This document shows, one piece after another, positions 23,450 through 31,794 of a stretch of DNA of 55,068 nt. The position numbers and the translations under genes are program-made. Position 1 is the first letter of the stretch. The number at the start of each line of letters is the position of its first letter. Where the stretch lies: NCBI GenBank assembly GCA_016288775.1, contig JAEELG010000081.1, forward strand, positions 1 to 55,068, read 5' to 3'. A model generated the notes under the pieces. It was given only the letters and a program-made list of their open reading frames with translations, had not been told where the DNA came from and searched no databases. The DNA is from Bacteroidales bacterium (GTDB lineage Bacteria > Bacteroidota > Bacteroidia > Bacteroidales > UBA932).

Positions 23450-24681
23450 TATTCGTAACGCATCAGTTCTTCTATAGTCCGTTCAGGAGTGCCGTCGTTG
23501 TTTACGGTAACGTCCGCGGCACGCAGATACAGCGGGCAGCGCTTCTCCCAGAGGGCCTTCAGGTCTTCTTCAGTGGAAGACAGCGGCCTGCCGGGAGTGG
23601 GCATAAGCAGCCCAGGATCGCGGTCCAGCAGGCACAGGAGGCCGTTGTGGCGCAGGAGGCGAAGGTTCTCTTCGCTCAGCACAGCCCCGCCTCCGGTGGC
23701 TATCACCAGCCCCTGCTCCGCCGCTACCGATTCGATGGCGGCGGTCTCGCGCATGCGAAAGCCCTCCTCCCCTTCGCGGGCGAAGATTTCCGGAATCTCC
23801 ATTCCCGCCTGAGAGGCGATGACTTCGTCGATATCAACGAAGCGCCGGCCGCAGCGGGATGCAAGCCCGTGCCCTATGGTGCTCTTGCCGCTCGAAGGCA
23901 TGCCCAGCAGCACCAGGTTGCGTTTCCGGCGCAGCAGGCTGTCGTAGAGCCGCAAGCACATATCGTCGCCGAAGGTCTCGCCGGTGAAGAATTCGCGGGC
24001 CTTGACCGCCTGCGCCACGAGCATCATCAGACCGCCTTCGGCAGGCACGCCGAGGTTGCGGGCATCAAGCACCAGGCGCGTGCTGAGCGGGTTGTACACG
24101 CAGTCCAGCACCCCGCGCAGGTTCCTGAAGGCACCCAGGTCCGTCGGACAGCCCTGCCAGTCGGGGAACATCCCCACAGGGGTGGCGTTCACGACAATCT
24201 CGGCGTCGCTGTAAGTATCCACGTCGGCAAGCGGCAGGAAGCCTTCGCCGCCGGGTTTGCGAACGGCATAGCGTATACGCCCAACACCCATAGTCTTGGC
24301 CGCAGCGACCACCGCGCAGGCAGCTCCGCCAGCTCCGAGCACCACCAGACGCGCTCCCTTAAAGTCCACCCCGGCATGCTTTGCCAGGGCGATAAATCCA
24401 TAATAATCAGTATTATAGCCTATAAGTTTCCCACCCTTGTTCACTATGGTGTTCACGGCGCCGGTAAACCGAGCAGAATCGTCGAGCTCGTCGAGCCTGT
24501 GCTGCACCATACGCTTGTACGGGATGGTCACATTCACGCCCTTGAACTCCCTGGCCTTCAGGAAAGCGGGCAGTTCCTCCAGCGCAAGCTCCCGCAGCTC
24601 GTAGGGATCCTGCGAGAGCTGCGAGTGGATTTCGCGCGAGAAACTGTGCCCGAGACGGGCTCCTATGAGGCCGTATTCCAT
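23449..24681 (-). CDS. Fused shikimate dehydrogenase-shikimate kinase (AroE-AroK)
   Basis: A 410-aa bifunctional protein. Residues about 1-240 are shikimate dehydrogenase: YGLIGARLGHSFSREIHSQL is the shikimate-binding start, FKGVNVTIPYKRMV contains the catalytic Lys, GAVNTIV follows, and LVVLGAGGAACAVVAAA is the NADP-binding loop. Residues about 250-410 are shikimate kinase: NLVLLGMPSSGKSTIG is Walker A, FVDIDEVI and ATGGGAVLSEE are shikimate-binding and Walker B motifs. The two catalyse consecutive steps, dehydroshikimate to shikimate to shikimate-3-phosphate. No frameshift separates them. The aroC stop directly abuts its ATG. Confidence 0.93.
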   Translation of the reverse strand: MEYGLIGARLGHSFSREIHSQLSQDPYELRELALEELPAFLKAREFKGVNVTIPYKRMVQHRLDELDDSARFTGAVNTIVNKGGKLIGYNTDYYGFIALAKHAGVDFKGARLVVLGAGGAACAVVAAAKTMGVGRIRYAVRKPGGEGFLPLADVDTYSDAEIVVNATPVGMFPDWQGCPTDLGAFRNLRGVLDCVYNPLSTRLVLDARNLGVPAEGGLMMLVAQAVKAREFFTGETFGDDMCLRLYDSLLRRKRNLVLLGMPSSGKSTIGHGLASRCGRRFVDIDEVIASQAGMEIPEIFAREGEEGFRMRETAAIESVAAEQGLVIATGGGAVLSEENLRLLRHNGLLCLLDRDPGLLMPTPGRPLSSTEEDLKALWEKRCPLYLRAADVTVNNDGTPERTIEELMRYE

Positions 24682-25782
24682 CTACTTCAGATAATCTGTT
24701 CCGTATCTCAGCGCCAGCTGGTCGCAAAGCACAAGGGCCACCATGCTGCTCACCACGACGCATACGCGGCGCACTATCGCCGGATCGTGGCGCCCCGTTA
24801 TTTCCAGAGTTGCGGGATCCCCGGTGCGCAGGTCAACGGTCTGCTGGGGGCGGGATATCGACGGCGTGGGCTTGACCACCGCATCGAACACCAGCGGCAT
24901 ACCGTTGGAGAGGCCGCCGTTGATGCCCCCGGAGTGATTGGTCAGCGTAACCACCACTCTGTCGCGGACGCCGAATGCATCGTTGGCCTCCGAACCCCGC
25001 ATCTTCGCCAGTGCGAATCCGCTGCCAAACTCGATTCCCTTGATGCCTCCGATGGAGAGCACTGCGTTTGCAATCACGCCGTCCAGCGAATCGAACCACG
25101 GCTCGCCGACGCCAGCCGGCAGGCCGCAGACCGCAGTCTGGACTATGCCACCCACCGAATCGCCGTCCGCCTTCGCTTCCAGAATACGGGCCTCCATAGC
25201 CTCCTTCACGTCACCTAGAACAGGGAATTCCATCACCGATATGCGTTCCACCTCCGCTGCCAGCGCTTCAGAATCCGAGGCGTTGAAAGGCAAGTCACGC
25301 ACGCCGGCGCACTCGAGGATATGGGTGCCCACGGTAATCCCTTTGGCCTTCAGGGCGCTAAGGGCGATTGCTCCGGCCGCAACTATGCCTGCGGTCACAC
25401 GGCCGCTGAAATGCCCGCCGCCCCGCCAGTCCTCGAAGCCGTCATATCTGACGTGTGCCGCATAATCCGCGTGCGAAGGGCGCGGGAGGCCGCGAAGCCG
25501 CTCATAGTCAGCGCTCTGCACGTTTTCGTTGGGAATGAGGATGGACACAGGCGCACCGGTGGTGCGACCTTCGAACACGCCGCTGACGATGTTGAAGCAG
25601 TCGCTTTCGCGGCGGGCGGTGTCGGCCAGGCCCTGCGGACGGCGCAGACCAAGCTGCCGGGCGATGAACCCTTCATCCACAGGAATGCCCGGGGCGAGGC
25701 CGTCCAGTATAGCGCAAATCATCTCCCCATGCGATTCGCCGGCAAGGGTAAGGATTACGCTGGTGCCGAGGCTGTTTTTCAT
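24682..25782 (-). CDS. aroC: Chorismate synthase
   Basis: A 366-aa FMN-dependent enzyme converting 5-enolpyruvylshikimate-3-phosphate to chorismate. It contains GESHGEMICAILDGLAPGIP, RESDCFNIVSGVFEGRTTGAP, SHADYAAHVRYDGFEDWRGG and FSGRVTAGIVAAGAIA, all family signatures, plus NHSGGINGGLSNGMPLVF and the C-terminal RHDPAIVRRVCVV. The start overlaps the preceding AroB fusion by 4 nt (ATGA). Confidence 0.94.
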   Translation of the reverse strand: MKNSLGTSVILTLAGESHGEMICAILDGLAPGIPVDEGFIARQLGLRRPQGLADTARRESDCFNIVSGVFEGRTTGAPVSILIPNENVQSADYERLRGLPRPSHADYAAHVRYDGFEDWRGGGHFSGRVTAGIVAAGAIALSALKAKGITVGTHILECAGVRDLPFNASDSEALAAEVERISVMEFPVLGDVKEAMEARILEAKADGDSVGGIVQTAVCGLPAGVGEPWFDSLDGVIANAVLSIGGIKGIEFGSGFALAKMRGSEANDAFGVRDRVVVTLTNHSGGINGGLSNGMPLVFDAVVKPTPSISRPQQTVDLRTGDPATLEITGRHDPAIVRRVCVVVSSMVALVLCDQLALRYGTDYLK

Positions 25783-27026
25783 ATCTTTCGTTTTTCAATT
25801 ATTCTCCGAAGTGCCGCATCATCTACCTCCTCGAACCTGTAACTCCCTATCTCACTAACCCTTACAATCCTTGTCACATCTCCCCTCCTCTTCTTGTCAC
25901 TCACCACAAACTTCATCAACTCCTCCACCGTAAACGGATCCTCCGTCGGCAGATTATACTTTTTCAACAGTTTCTCAATCCTCTCTTTTGCGGAGCCTTC
26001 CGCCATATATAGCATACCTATGCTAACCGCCTCTCCATGATAGAATTCTCCCGATGCCGCTTCAATTGCATGACCGATGGTGTGGCCGAAGTTGAGAACG
26101 GCGCGGAGGTCGTGGTCGTGGGGGTCGGAGGCGACGACGGAGAGTTTGATGCGGAGGGCGGCGGAAACTATGTCCGGAAGAAGCGGGCGGAGGTCATCAG
26201 CAGTTTCGAGGGTGGAGAAGAGTGCGGCGTCGCTGGTGGCGGCCATTTTGATGACTTCTGCAAGGCCCTCGGAAAACAGACGCGGACTCAGCGTCGATAG
26301 GGCGTCGGTATCGACCAGCACTCCGCGAGGCTGATGGAATGCGCCGACGCTGTTCTTGACGCCGCCGAAGTTCACCGCGGTCTTGCCGCCGACCGACGAA
26401 TCCACCTGCGAGAGCAACGTGGTGGGCACATTGTAACAGACTATGCCACGCAAATACACGGCCGCGGCAAATCCCGCCATGTCGCACACAACGCCGCCAC
26501 CTACGGCCACAACGGCATCGGATCGGGTGAAACCACGCTTCAGAAGCTCGGCAAGTATGAGTTCCACGTTGCCGGGATTCTTGGCCGCCTCGCCCTGGGG
26601 CAGCACCAGCAGGGCGCCGTCCAGGCACTGGTCGAGCACGGCGCGTGGATACGCCTCCGGAACGCCTTCGTCGGTGACTACCAGCACCTTGCGGTGCAGG
26701 TCAAACACCCCGGAAGCCTCGGCCAGCACGCCGCTGCCAATCCTGACGTTGCCGGGAAAACCGCCGTTCCGCTGTTGGTAAGCCCTGGAGATGCTGATCA
26801 TCTCCTTCTGCAGCCGCACGAAGCAATCGCGCCTGGCGGGGTCCTTAATGGCCGCAGCGCCGTTGGCGATCACCTGGTCTTCGCGGGCAGCGTCAATAAC
26901 GGGTAAGCCGTTGACCTTCTTGTACTCGAGGATACGGTCAACGGCCTGCATTCGCCGCTCGAACAGAGCGGCAATCTCCCTGTCGACTGAAGCGATTTCC
27001 AGCCGGGCTTCTTCCAACTCGTTCAA
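25779..27026 (-). CDS. Fused chorismate mutase (AroQ type)-3-dehydroquinate synthase (AroB)
   Basis: A 415-aa protein. Residues about 1-85 are an AroQ chorismate mutase: VDREIAALFERRMQAVDRIL, EYKKVNGLPVIDAARED and a third helix ending near SRAYQQR. Residues about 95-415 are 3-dehydroquinate synthase: GEAAKNPGNVELILAEL, VAVGGGVVCDMAGFAAAVYL for NAD binding, PTTLLSQVDSSVGGKTAVNF, the metal-binding EGLAEVIK, and VLNFGHTIGHAIEA. The mutase takes chorismate to prephenate while AroB makes dehydroquinate, so the fusion joins an early step with the first committed Phe/Tyr step. The last quarter (25785-26070) uses more AT-rich codons than the rest. Confidence 0.88.
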   Translation of the reverse strand: MNELEEARLEIASVDREIAALFERRMQAVDRILEYKKVNGLPVIDAAREDQVIANGAAAIKDPARRDCFVRLQKEMISISRAYQQRNGGFPGNVRIGSGVLAEASGVFDLHRKVLVVTDEGVPEAYPRAVLDQCLDGALLVLPQGEAAKNPGNVELILAELLKRGFTRSDAVVAVGGGVVCDMAGFAAAVYLRGIVCYNVPTTLLSQVDSSVGGKTAVNFGGVKNSVGAFHQPRGVLVDTDALSTLSPRLFSEGLAEVIKMAATSDAALFSTLETADDLRPLLPDIVSAALRIKLSVVASDPHDHDLRAVLNFGHTIGHAIEAASGEFYHGEAVSIGMLYMAEGSAKERIEKLLKKYNLPTEDPFTVEELMKFVVSDKKRRGDVTRIVRVSEIGSYRFEEVDDAALRRIIEKRKI

Positions 27027-27046
27027 GATGAACTGAAGCGAAGAGC

Positions 27047-27181
27047 TTACTGCTCAGGTTCGAACATGTCCTTGCCGACTCCGCAGAGGGGGCATACCCA
27101 GTCTTCGGGAAGTTGCTCGAAAGGAACTCCTTCGGCGGCATCGTCGTAAACGTAGCCGCATGCGTTGCAAATGTACTTCAT
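27047..27181 (-). CDS. Rubredoxin
   Basis: A 44-aa small iron protein. It begins [14 protein letters not shown] and ends with [18 protein letters not shown], giving the two CxxC/CPxCG knuckles that bind one Fe(Cys)4. Rubredoxins are cytoplasmic one-electron carriers, typically feeding oxygen or peroxide reductases in anaerobes. It is slightly shorter than the usual 52-54 aa, with a shortened loop between the two knuckles. Only 20 nt separate its stop from the AroB fusion, so it probably leads the aro operon. Unusually for this window, a Shine-Dalgarno-like AAAGGAG lies just before the ATG. Confidence 0.92.
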   Translation of the reverse strand: MKYICNACGYVYDDAAEGVPFEQLPEDWVCPLCGVGKDMFEPEQ

Positions 27182-27203
27182 ACTCCTTTTGTTTGTAGAT
27201 ATG

Positions 27204-27211
27204 CAAATATA
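27204..27211 (-). promoter_or_regulatory. -7 promoter box for the rubredoxin-aro operon
   Basis: The minus strand reads TATATTTG; the predicted start near 27199 gives a leader of about 18 nt that contains the Shine-Dalgarno-like AAAGGAG. Confidence 0.65.
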
Positions 27212-27229
27212 ATCAATCTAAGCTACAAT

Positions 27230-28024
27230 TCAAAAGGAGAACTTGTAGCCGACGGACAGTATCGTGTTCAGGTTGCGGTCCCAGGTGAAGGATTTCAGGT
27301 AGGTGCCGGCCTTGTTCACGTCGAGGTTCTTGTCGCGGCAGTAATCCACCATGACACAGAAATCGAGGGCGTGGTTCTTTGTAATCTCCCACTCGGCACC
27401 CAGGGCGCCGCGGTAGCGGTTGAAATAGGTGGAGTTATAGCCGGTAAACTGATAGTCGGCGTAAGCCTTGCTGGTGGTGCTCCAGGTGGCGGTGAACGAA
27501 GGATCGTTGAAGATGGTACGCACCTCGGCGAAGATGTACGGTTCCACGCGCCCCAGGCCTTTGTACTGCACTTTCGCACGCGACTTGAGCATAATCGGAT
27601 CAGCTACTTCCTGATAGGAATTCAGCGATTCAGTCTTATGCATGAAGCGGACCTGTTCCTTCAGGGAAAGGCGCCAGGGGCCGGTTTTCCACGAGAAAGT
27701 CAGGTCGCCGTTGAAGCGGTGGCGCGGAGTCCATGCCCCGGAATTGCGGTGATGGTAGATGAACTCGTATCCCACTCCGGCTTTCAGCCACGGGGCGATC
27801 TTGTAGCTCAGGCCTATCGAAGCCTGATGCCGGTCGAGGGCGGTGAGGGCATTGTCGGTACGCAACTCGTACCCGGCCTCCAGATGCAGGCCCTTGGCCA
27901 GCTTCCAGTCCAGCTCGACCGAGGTGCGGGTGCGGAAGTCCGTCACAAGGTCATTCTCCGTACCCTGCGCCGCCGCATTCAGGAATGCGCCCAATGCCGC
28001 AATCAGCAAAATAAAGCGTTTCAT
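27230..28024 (-). CDS. DUF2490 family outer-membrane beta-barrel-like protein
   Basis: A 264-aa exported protein. The signal peptide MKRFILLIAALGAFLNAAAQ is followed by alternating aromatic/polar strands such as RTSVELDWKLAKGLHLEAGY, IGLSYKIAPWLKAGVGYEF and FNGDLTFSWKTGPWRLSL, and it ends in an outer-membrane-type aromatic residue (VGYKFSF). This matches DUF2490, a Bacteroidota outer-membrane family of unknown function. The start at 28024 lies 2 nt after the DUF4956 stop. It is the last gene of the VTC cluster. Confidence 0.75.
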   Translation of the reverse strand: MKRFILLIAALGAFLNAAAQGTENDLVTDFRTRTSVELDWKLAKGLHLEAGYELRTDNALTALDRHQASIGLSYKIAPWLKAGVGYEFIYHHRNSGAWTPRHRFNGDLTFSWKTGPWRLSLKEQVRFMHKTESLNSYQEVADPIMLKSRAKVQYKGLGRVEPYIFAEVRTIFNDPSFTATWSTTSKAYADYQFTGYNSTYFNRYRGALGAEWEITKNHALDFCVMVDYCRDKNLDVNKAGTYLKSFTWDRNLNTILSVGYKFSF

Positions 28025-28026
28025 GG

Positions 28027-28791
28027 CTATTCCACGTAGTTCTTCGCCTTGGTCAGCTCCCCTATCGTGGCACTCTCGCCGGGCCCCAGGCTGTAGTAAA
28101 TCTTGATGAACGCCGCATCGCGCAGGAAGTCCACGTGACCGATTTCCAGATTGTCGACCTTCACGCCAACACGCTTCTCGAGGTCGGCAACCAGCTCGGC
28201 GCGCTTCTCGGGAACGATCAGGTCGATGCGGTCGTAAAGAATCAGGCGCGTGGCGTGCTGCTTCAGGGCGCTGGCGCTCTCGAGGATTGCCACCAGGCCA
28301 AGCACCAGCACATTGGACACGCAAAGCACGCCCAGGGAACCAACTGCAAGTTCATAATGCGGTGAGTCGGAAAGCGCCCCCACAACCTTGTACAGCGGCG
28401 CAAGCCCGTTCACTGCGGCCACGGCGATGATGATAAACAGATAGGTCATCTCTCGGATGGGAACCGTTTCCGTACGGTACCGTATCACTCCGAAGATGGC
28501 AAAGAGGCCCAGCGTAAGGCCCACGCCCACCTCGGCGTTACCCATCATATAGAGCAGCAGAAGCATGGCCGACGAGAACACCATGAAGGTGAAATAATAG
28601 TCGCGCCTGCGGCTTTTGCGGTAATAGAAGAACTGCACCAGCAGCCAGCAAACCAGCAGGTTAAGGAAGAACCTTATGCCCAGCTCTGTCAGGCTCTGGG
28701 AGGTGCTCATCACGGCGTCGGTGATGCTCTGCACGTCGATGACGTTTTCGTCGGCGAGATTGAATTCGCCCAGTTCGTCGGGTCCTATCAT
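28027..28791 (-). CDS. DUF4956 family membrane protein
   Basis: A 254-aa protein. Hydrophobic segments lie near residues 38-58, 66-86, 90-105, 112-135 and 145-165, then a soluble C-terminal domain (residues about 175-254) follows. The conserved core GLFAIFGVIRYRTETVPIRE is the DUF4956 hallmark. These proteins almost always neighbour VTC-domain polyphosphate polymerases, as here (4-nt ATGA overlap), and may form the membrane channel or partner that the VTC domain needs. The role is inferred from context. Confidence 0.8.
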   Translation of the reverse strand: MIGPDELGEFNLADENVIDVQSITDAVMSTSQSLTELGIRFFLNLLVCWLLVQFFYYRKSRRRDYYFTFMVFSSAMLLLLYMMGNAEVGVGLTLGLFAIFGVIRYRTETVPIREMTYLFIIIAVAAVNGLAPLYKVVGALSDSPHYELAVGSLGVLCVSNVLVLGLVAILESASALKQHATRLILYDRIDLIVPEKRAELVADLEKRVGVKVDNLEIGHVDFLRDAAFIKIYYSLGPGESATIGELTKAKNYVE

Positions 28792-29546
28792 ATCAGTTTG
28801 TTATTTATTTGTTTCTCTATTCTGCGAATCTTGGTCTTGAAGCGGTTATGCTTTGCCGCCGGATCGGTAAGGGTAATGCCTATGCAGTACTTGCTCACCT
28901 TGATGGGCTTCACACGCCACTTGAGAAGGATATTCTTCATCTCGCTTGGCGCCCTCCCGTCCTGCTTGAGTTCGATAATCACTCCGTTACGAAGCCCGGA
29001 TTCCAGACCGGTGCGGCAATTGTTGAAGCCCACGCAGGTATCTATGGTAAGCCTCTCCGTCTTGGCCTCGTTCACCAGGGTAATGCGGCGGAAAATCGTC
29101 TCCAGCGACGGCTGCAGGTCTGCGGCATCGTATCCTGAGCGGGCCTTGAGGAATGAACAGGCCTCCGTGTCGGACGCAAACCCTTTGAACTCCGCAGGAG
29201 AAACTGGAATGCGCTTCTTCTTCGTGCGGCCGTGATTATTCTTGCGCTTTACCTCCAGAAAAGTGAGTCCCGAGCCCACATAAACCCTGGTCCGCACCTT
29301 CTGCCTCACCAGGCGTCGGTTGTGATGGTCGAGGAACATCTGCAGGCCGGGAGTATCGAAATACAGGGTATCGTACGAAGCAACCATGGAACCGTCGGTC
29401 ACAAGCGCCCTATAGCCGGCGTTACGGGCATCGAGCAGCAGCCCCGCGAGCGCCTTCTCGTCGGTCAGAAACTTGGTGTCGATGCGGTTCATCAATTTGA
29501 TTCCGTCCATCTCCTCAAGAGTTATGGGAGCAAAACCCTCAAGCAT
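28788..29546 (-). CDS. VTC-domain polyphosphate polymerase
   Basis: A 252-aa protein with the VTC tunnel-fold signature: MNRIDTKFLTDEKALAGLL near the N-terminus, RRLVRQKVRTRVY with basic phosphate-binding residues, LTFLEVKRKNNHGRTKKKR with catalytic Glu/Lys, and a C-terminal IIELKQDG metal-binding Glu. In yeast Vtc4 this domain makes polyphosphate from ATP; bacterial stand-alone versions are less studied. No membrane segment is seen, so it probably works with the DUF4956 protein encoded next. Its start overlaps the preceding gene's stop by 8 nt. Confidence 0.85.
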   Translation of the reverse strand: MLEGFAPITLEEMDGIKLMNRIDTKFLTDEKALAGLLLDARNAGYRALVTDGSMVASYDTLYFDTPGLQMFLDHHNRRLVRQKVRTRVYVGSGLTFLEVKRKNNHGRTKKKRIPVSPAEFKGFASDTEACSFLKARSGYDAADLQPSLETIFRRITLVNEAKTERLTIDTCVGFNNCRTGLESGLRNGVIIELKQDGRAPSEMKNILLKWRVKPIKVSKYCIGITLTDPAAKHNRFKTKIRRIEKQINNKLI

Positions 29547-29946
29547 CTTCCGTCAGGTATTCGAACACTTTGATGGTCTTCAGCTTGCCCTTGGCGTCGT
29601 AGGTGTACTGCGTCTTCTTGCGTCCGAACTCGTTGTATTCGAACTTCTTCACGCTCACCAGCTTGTTGCGCTCGTCGTAGAGCAGTTCGCGCGACACCTT
29701 GCCGTCGACGCCGTATTCGTAGCGCTTGCGCCACTTCTGCCCCTTCTGCCCGTATTCTATCTCCTCCACCTTCTTGCCGTCGGGGTTGTAGGTGGTCTGG
29801 TGGTCCAGGATGCGCGCCTTGGAAGCGGCGTCGGTGTTCCACTCCTTGATCACCAGGTTCTTCTTGTTTATCTTCTTGGCTTCCTGCGCATTGAGCGCGG
29901 GGATGACCAGCAGCAACGCGACTGCGGCCAGGATCAGACGTTTCAT
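29539..29946 (-). CDS. Small exported protein with YD-like repeats
   Basis: A 135-aa protein with signal peptide MKRLILAAVALLLVIPALNA. The mature part has four to five imperfect repeats of about 22 residues: TTYNPDGKKVEEIEYG, YEYGVDGKVSRELLYD, FEYNEFGRKKTQYTYD, YDAKGKLKTIKVFEY. The pattern (Tyr, then Gly-Lys turn, then charged strand) resembles YD/RHS-type beta repeats. I do not recognise a named family. It starts one base after the DUF4353 stop and overlaps the VTC start, so it is embedded in the cluster and likely works with it in the periplasm. Confidence 0.75.
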   Translation of the reverse strand: MKRLILAAVALLLVIPALNAQEAKKINKKNLVIKEWNTDAASKARILDHQTTYNPDGKKVEEIEYGQKGQKWRKRYEYGVDGKVSRELLYDERNKLVSVKKFEYNEFGRKKTQYTYDAKGKLKTIKVFEYLTEDA

Positions 29947-29947
29947 A

Positions 29948-31717
29948 CTACCAGCGCCCGCCTCCTCCGGAATAAGTAGAGAGATTAACCTTGCTGCCGC
30001 CGCTAGCGGTGCCTGACGACCAGCCGTTGCCGCCCCAGATCGCACTGCCGTCGCTGATGGTCACGCCGGACTTCATGCTCGCGCTCTTGCCGTCCACGTA
30101 CACCACCATGGTGCCGCTCGACGACGGGGTCTTGAATGCGAACACCGCGTTGCCGGACTCGTCGCACACCACGTGCGTGGCGCCCTTGCTCCAGGATGAG
30201 CTGCTGTAGGTGGTTCCGGTGATGCTGGAGCCGCTCTCGATGCCGCCTATCGCCACCAGCGTGCCGCTCTGTAGGTAGAGCTTCCTGCCGCCTTCGGTAT
30301 TGGCGTCCACCGCCACTTCCGGGGTGCCCTTGGTGCACACGGCGTAAACCTTTGCGCCCTTGATATAGAGGTTGCCGTTGGCGTCGATTCCGTCGTTGCC
30401 AGTGGACCAGCCGCATACGAATCCGCCGGAGAGGGTCATGTCGCCTGCGGAGTTGATGGCGTCATCGGAGGGAGAGTAGGCGTAGAGCACGCCTCCGGTC
30501 ATCTCCAGCTTTCCCTTGGACTCGATGGCCTCGTGCGATGCGGCACTCACTTCGATGCTGCCGCCGCTGATGAAGATGTCGCCGTCGAACTTGACGCCCT
30601 TGGCGGACTTGAGATTGCTGCTGTCGCCTCCTCCGGGCTGACCGCCCCCACCGCCTCCGGGACCGCCGCCGCCGGGACCTCTTGTGCCCGAGTCGCTGAG
30701 GTTGGATCCAGTCACCTTCACGGACACGGTGCCGCCCTTGAAATAAGCGGCCTGGTCGCCCGTGATGCCTTTTCCGCCCTGGCCGGAGCTGGTTATGTCG
30801 AGCACGCCGCCCGTCATCACGAAAGTGGAGTCGGCCTTGATGCCTGCGGATCCGGTGTATTCGGTGGTCGTGACGCCGTTGGTGGTCACCTGTTCGCTGA
30901 CCGTGCCGCCGCTCACCTTTATGCTGATGCTGCCGCCGTTGATGTTCACGGCCGCGTCGGAGCTCAATCCCTTCTTGCCGGCGGCGCTGGCTGTGGCGCT
31001 GATGGTGCCGTCGTCAACGGTGATGCCGTCCTTGCCGCGGAGCGCATGGCCTGCGGTGGACGATACGCTAACTGTCTGGGGACCCAGGAAGCGGAGGTAG
31101 TCGTCGGAGGTGATGCCGCCCTTGCCTGTGGCTGTTACGGTCAGCGAGCCGTTGCCGCTGAACACCAGCTGGCCCTCGCTGAAGAAGGCCGCCTTGCAGT
31201 CCTCGTCGGCCGCCTGGTCGGTGTAGTCGCCACTCGCGTTCACGCTGCCGTCGGCGAGCTTGTTGCTGCCCTCCAGCACCACGAAAGTGCGCTTGTGGCT
31301 CTGGTTGCTGATGGCGGCGCCGCTCTTGTTGGTAAGGTCGAGCCCCTTGAGCACCAGCGCCTGCTTACGCTTGCCGTAGATCTTCAGGTAGCCGTTGGAA
31401 GAGCTGCCGGAGAGTTCGAAGCGTACGATTTCGTCGTACGAACGGTTGTCGACGGTTACGCCCGCTCCGTTCACGGCCACTACGCCGTGCTCGTCGCCGG
31501 TCACGCTGGCAGAGCTGCCGTTCCACACGATTCCGATGGTGCGGCCGAAGGTCACGCCGGCAATCAGGTCGCCGTCGCCCTCGGCCTCGTCGGGGTCGGT
31601 GGAGTCGTCGTTATCGATAATAGTTGTATCCACAGGGTCTTCGGTGATTGCAATGACGTCCTCCTGACATGCACAGCATGCCAGTGCGAAAGCGATAAGG
31701 ATAAGTACACGTTTCAT
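29948..31717 (-). CDS. DUF4353/Cthe_2159-like carbohydrate-binding surface lipoprotein
   Basis: A 589-aa protein. MKRVLILIAFALACCAC is a lipoprotein signal. The mature chain is a right-handed beta-helix of many Gly/Asn/Asp-rich turns: VVLEGSNKLADGSVNASGD, FSGNGSLTVTATGKGGITSD, GKDGITVDDGTISATASAAG, INGGSISIKVSGG and MTGGVLDITSSGQGGKGI. Positions about 350-370 hold a Pro/Gly linker. This matches the Cthe_2159 family, a pectate-lyase-like fold that binds acidic or cellulosic polysaccharide with calcium and is regularly encoded beside VTC and DUF4956 genes. I chose the start at 31717 over a Met 7 codons upstream because it gives a clean signal peptide. It heads the five-gene cluster. Confidence 0.8.
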   Translation of the reverse strand: MKRVLILIAFALACCACQEDVIAITEDPVDTTIIDNDDSTDPDEAEGDGDLIAGVTFGRTIGIVWNGSSASVTGDEHGVVAVNGAGVTVDNRSYDEIVRFELSGSSSNGYLKIYGKRKQALVLKGLDLTNKSGAAISNQSHKRTFVVLEGSNKLADGSVNASGDYTDQAADEDCKAAFFSEGQLVFSGNGSLTVTATGKGGITSDDYLRFLGPQTVSVSSTAGHALRGKDGITVDDGTISATASAAGKKGLSSDAAVNINGGSISIKVSGGTVSEQVTTNGVTTTEYTGSAGIKADSTFVMTGGVLDITSSGQGGKGITGDQAAYFKGGTVSVKVTGSNLSDSGTRGPGGGGPGGGGGGQPGGGDSSNLKSAKGVKFDGDIFISGGSIEVSAASHEAIESKGKLEMTGGVLYAYSPSDDAINSAGDMTLSGGFVCGWSTGNDGIDANGNLYIKGAKVYAVCTKGTPEVAVDANTEGGRKLYLQSGTLVAIGGIESGSSITGTTYSSSSWSKGATHVVCDESGNAVFAFKTPSSSGTMVVYVDGKSASMKSGVTISDGSAIWGGNGWSSGTASGGSKVNLSTYSGGGGRW

Positions 31718-31782
31718 TGCTTTAAGGTTTCTTCGCAAAATACCAAATTCCGGGCCAAAAACAAAATCCGCGATTATTTTTT

Positions 31783-31790
31783 TATTTTTG
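31783..31790 (+). promoter_or_regulatory. -7 promoter box for the metallophosphatase gene
   Basis: TATTTTTG, a full consensus match ending 4 nt before the ATG at 31795, which implies a leaderless mRNA. Confidence 0.55.
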
Positions 31791-31794
31791 TAGT

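Noticed and set aside
23647-25218. A 523-codon plus-strand frame opposite the aro genes
   Set aside because: It is antisense to intact aroE-aroK and aroC; low-complexity, His/Arg-rich translation.
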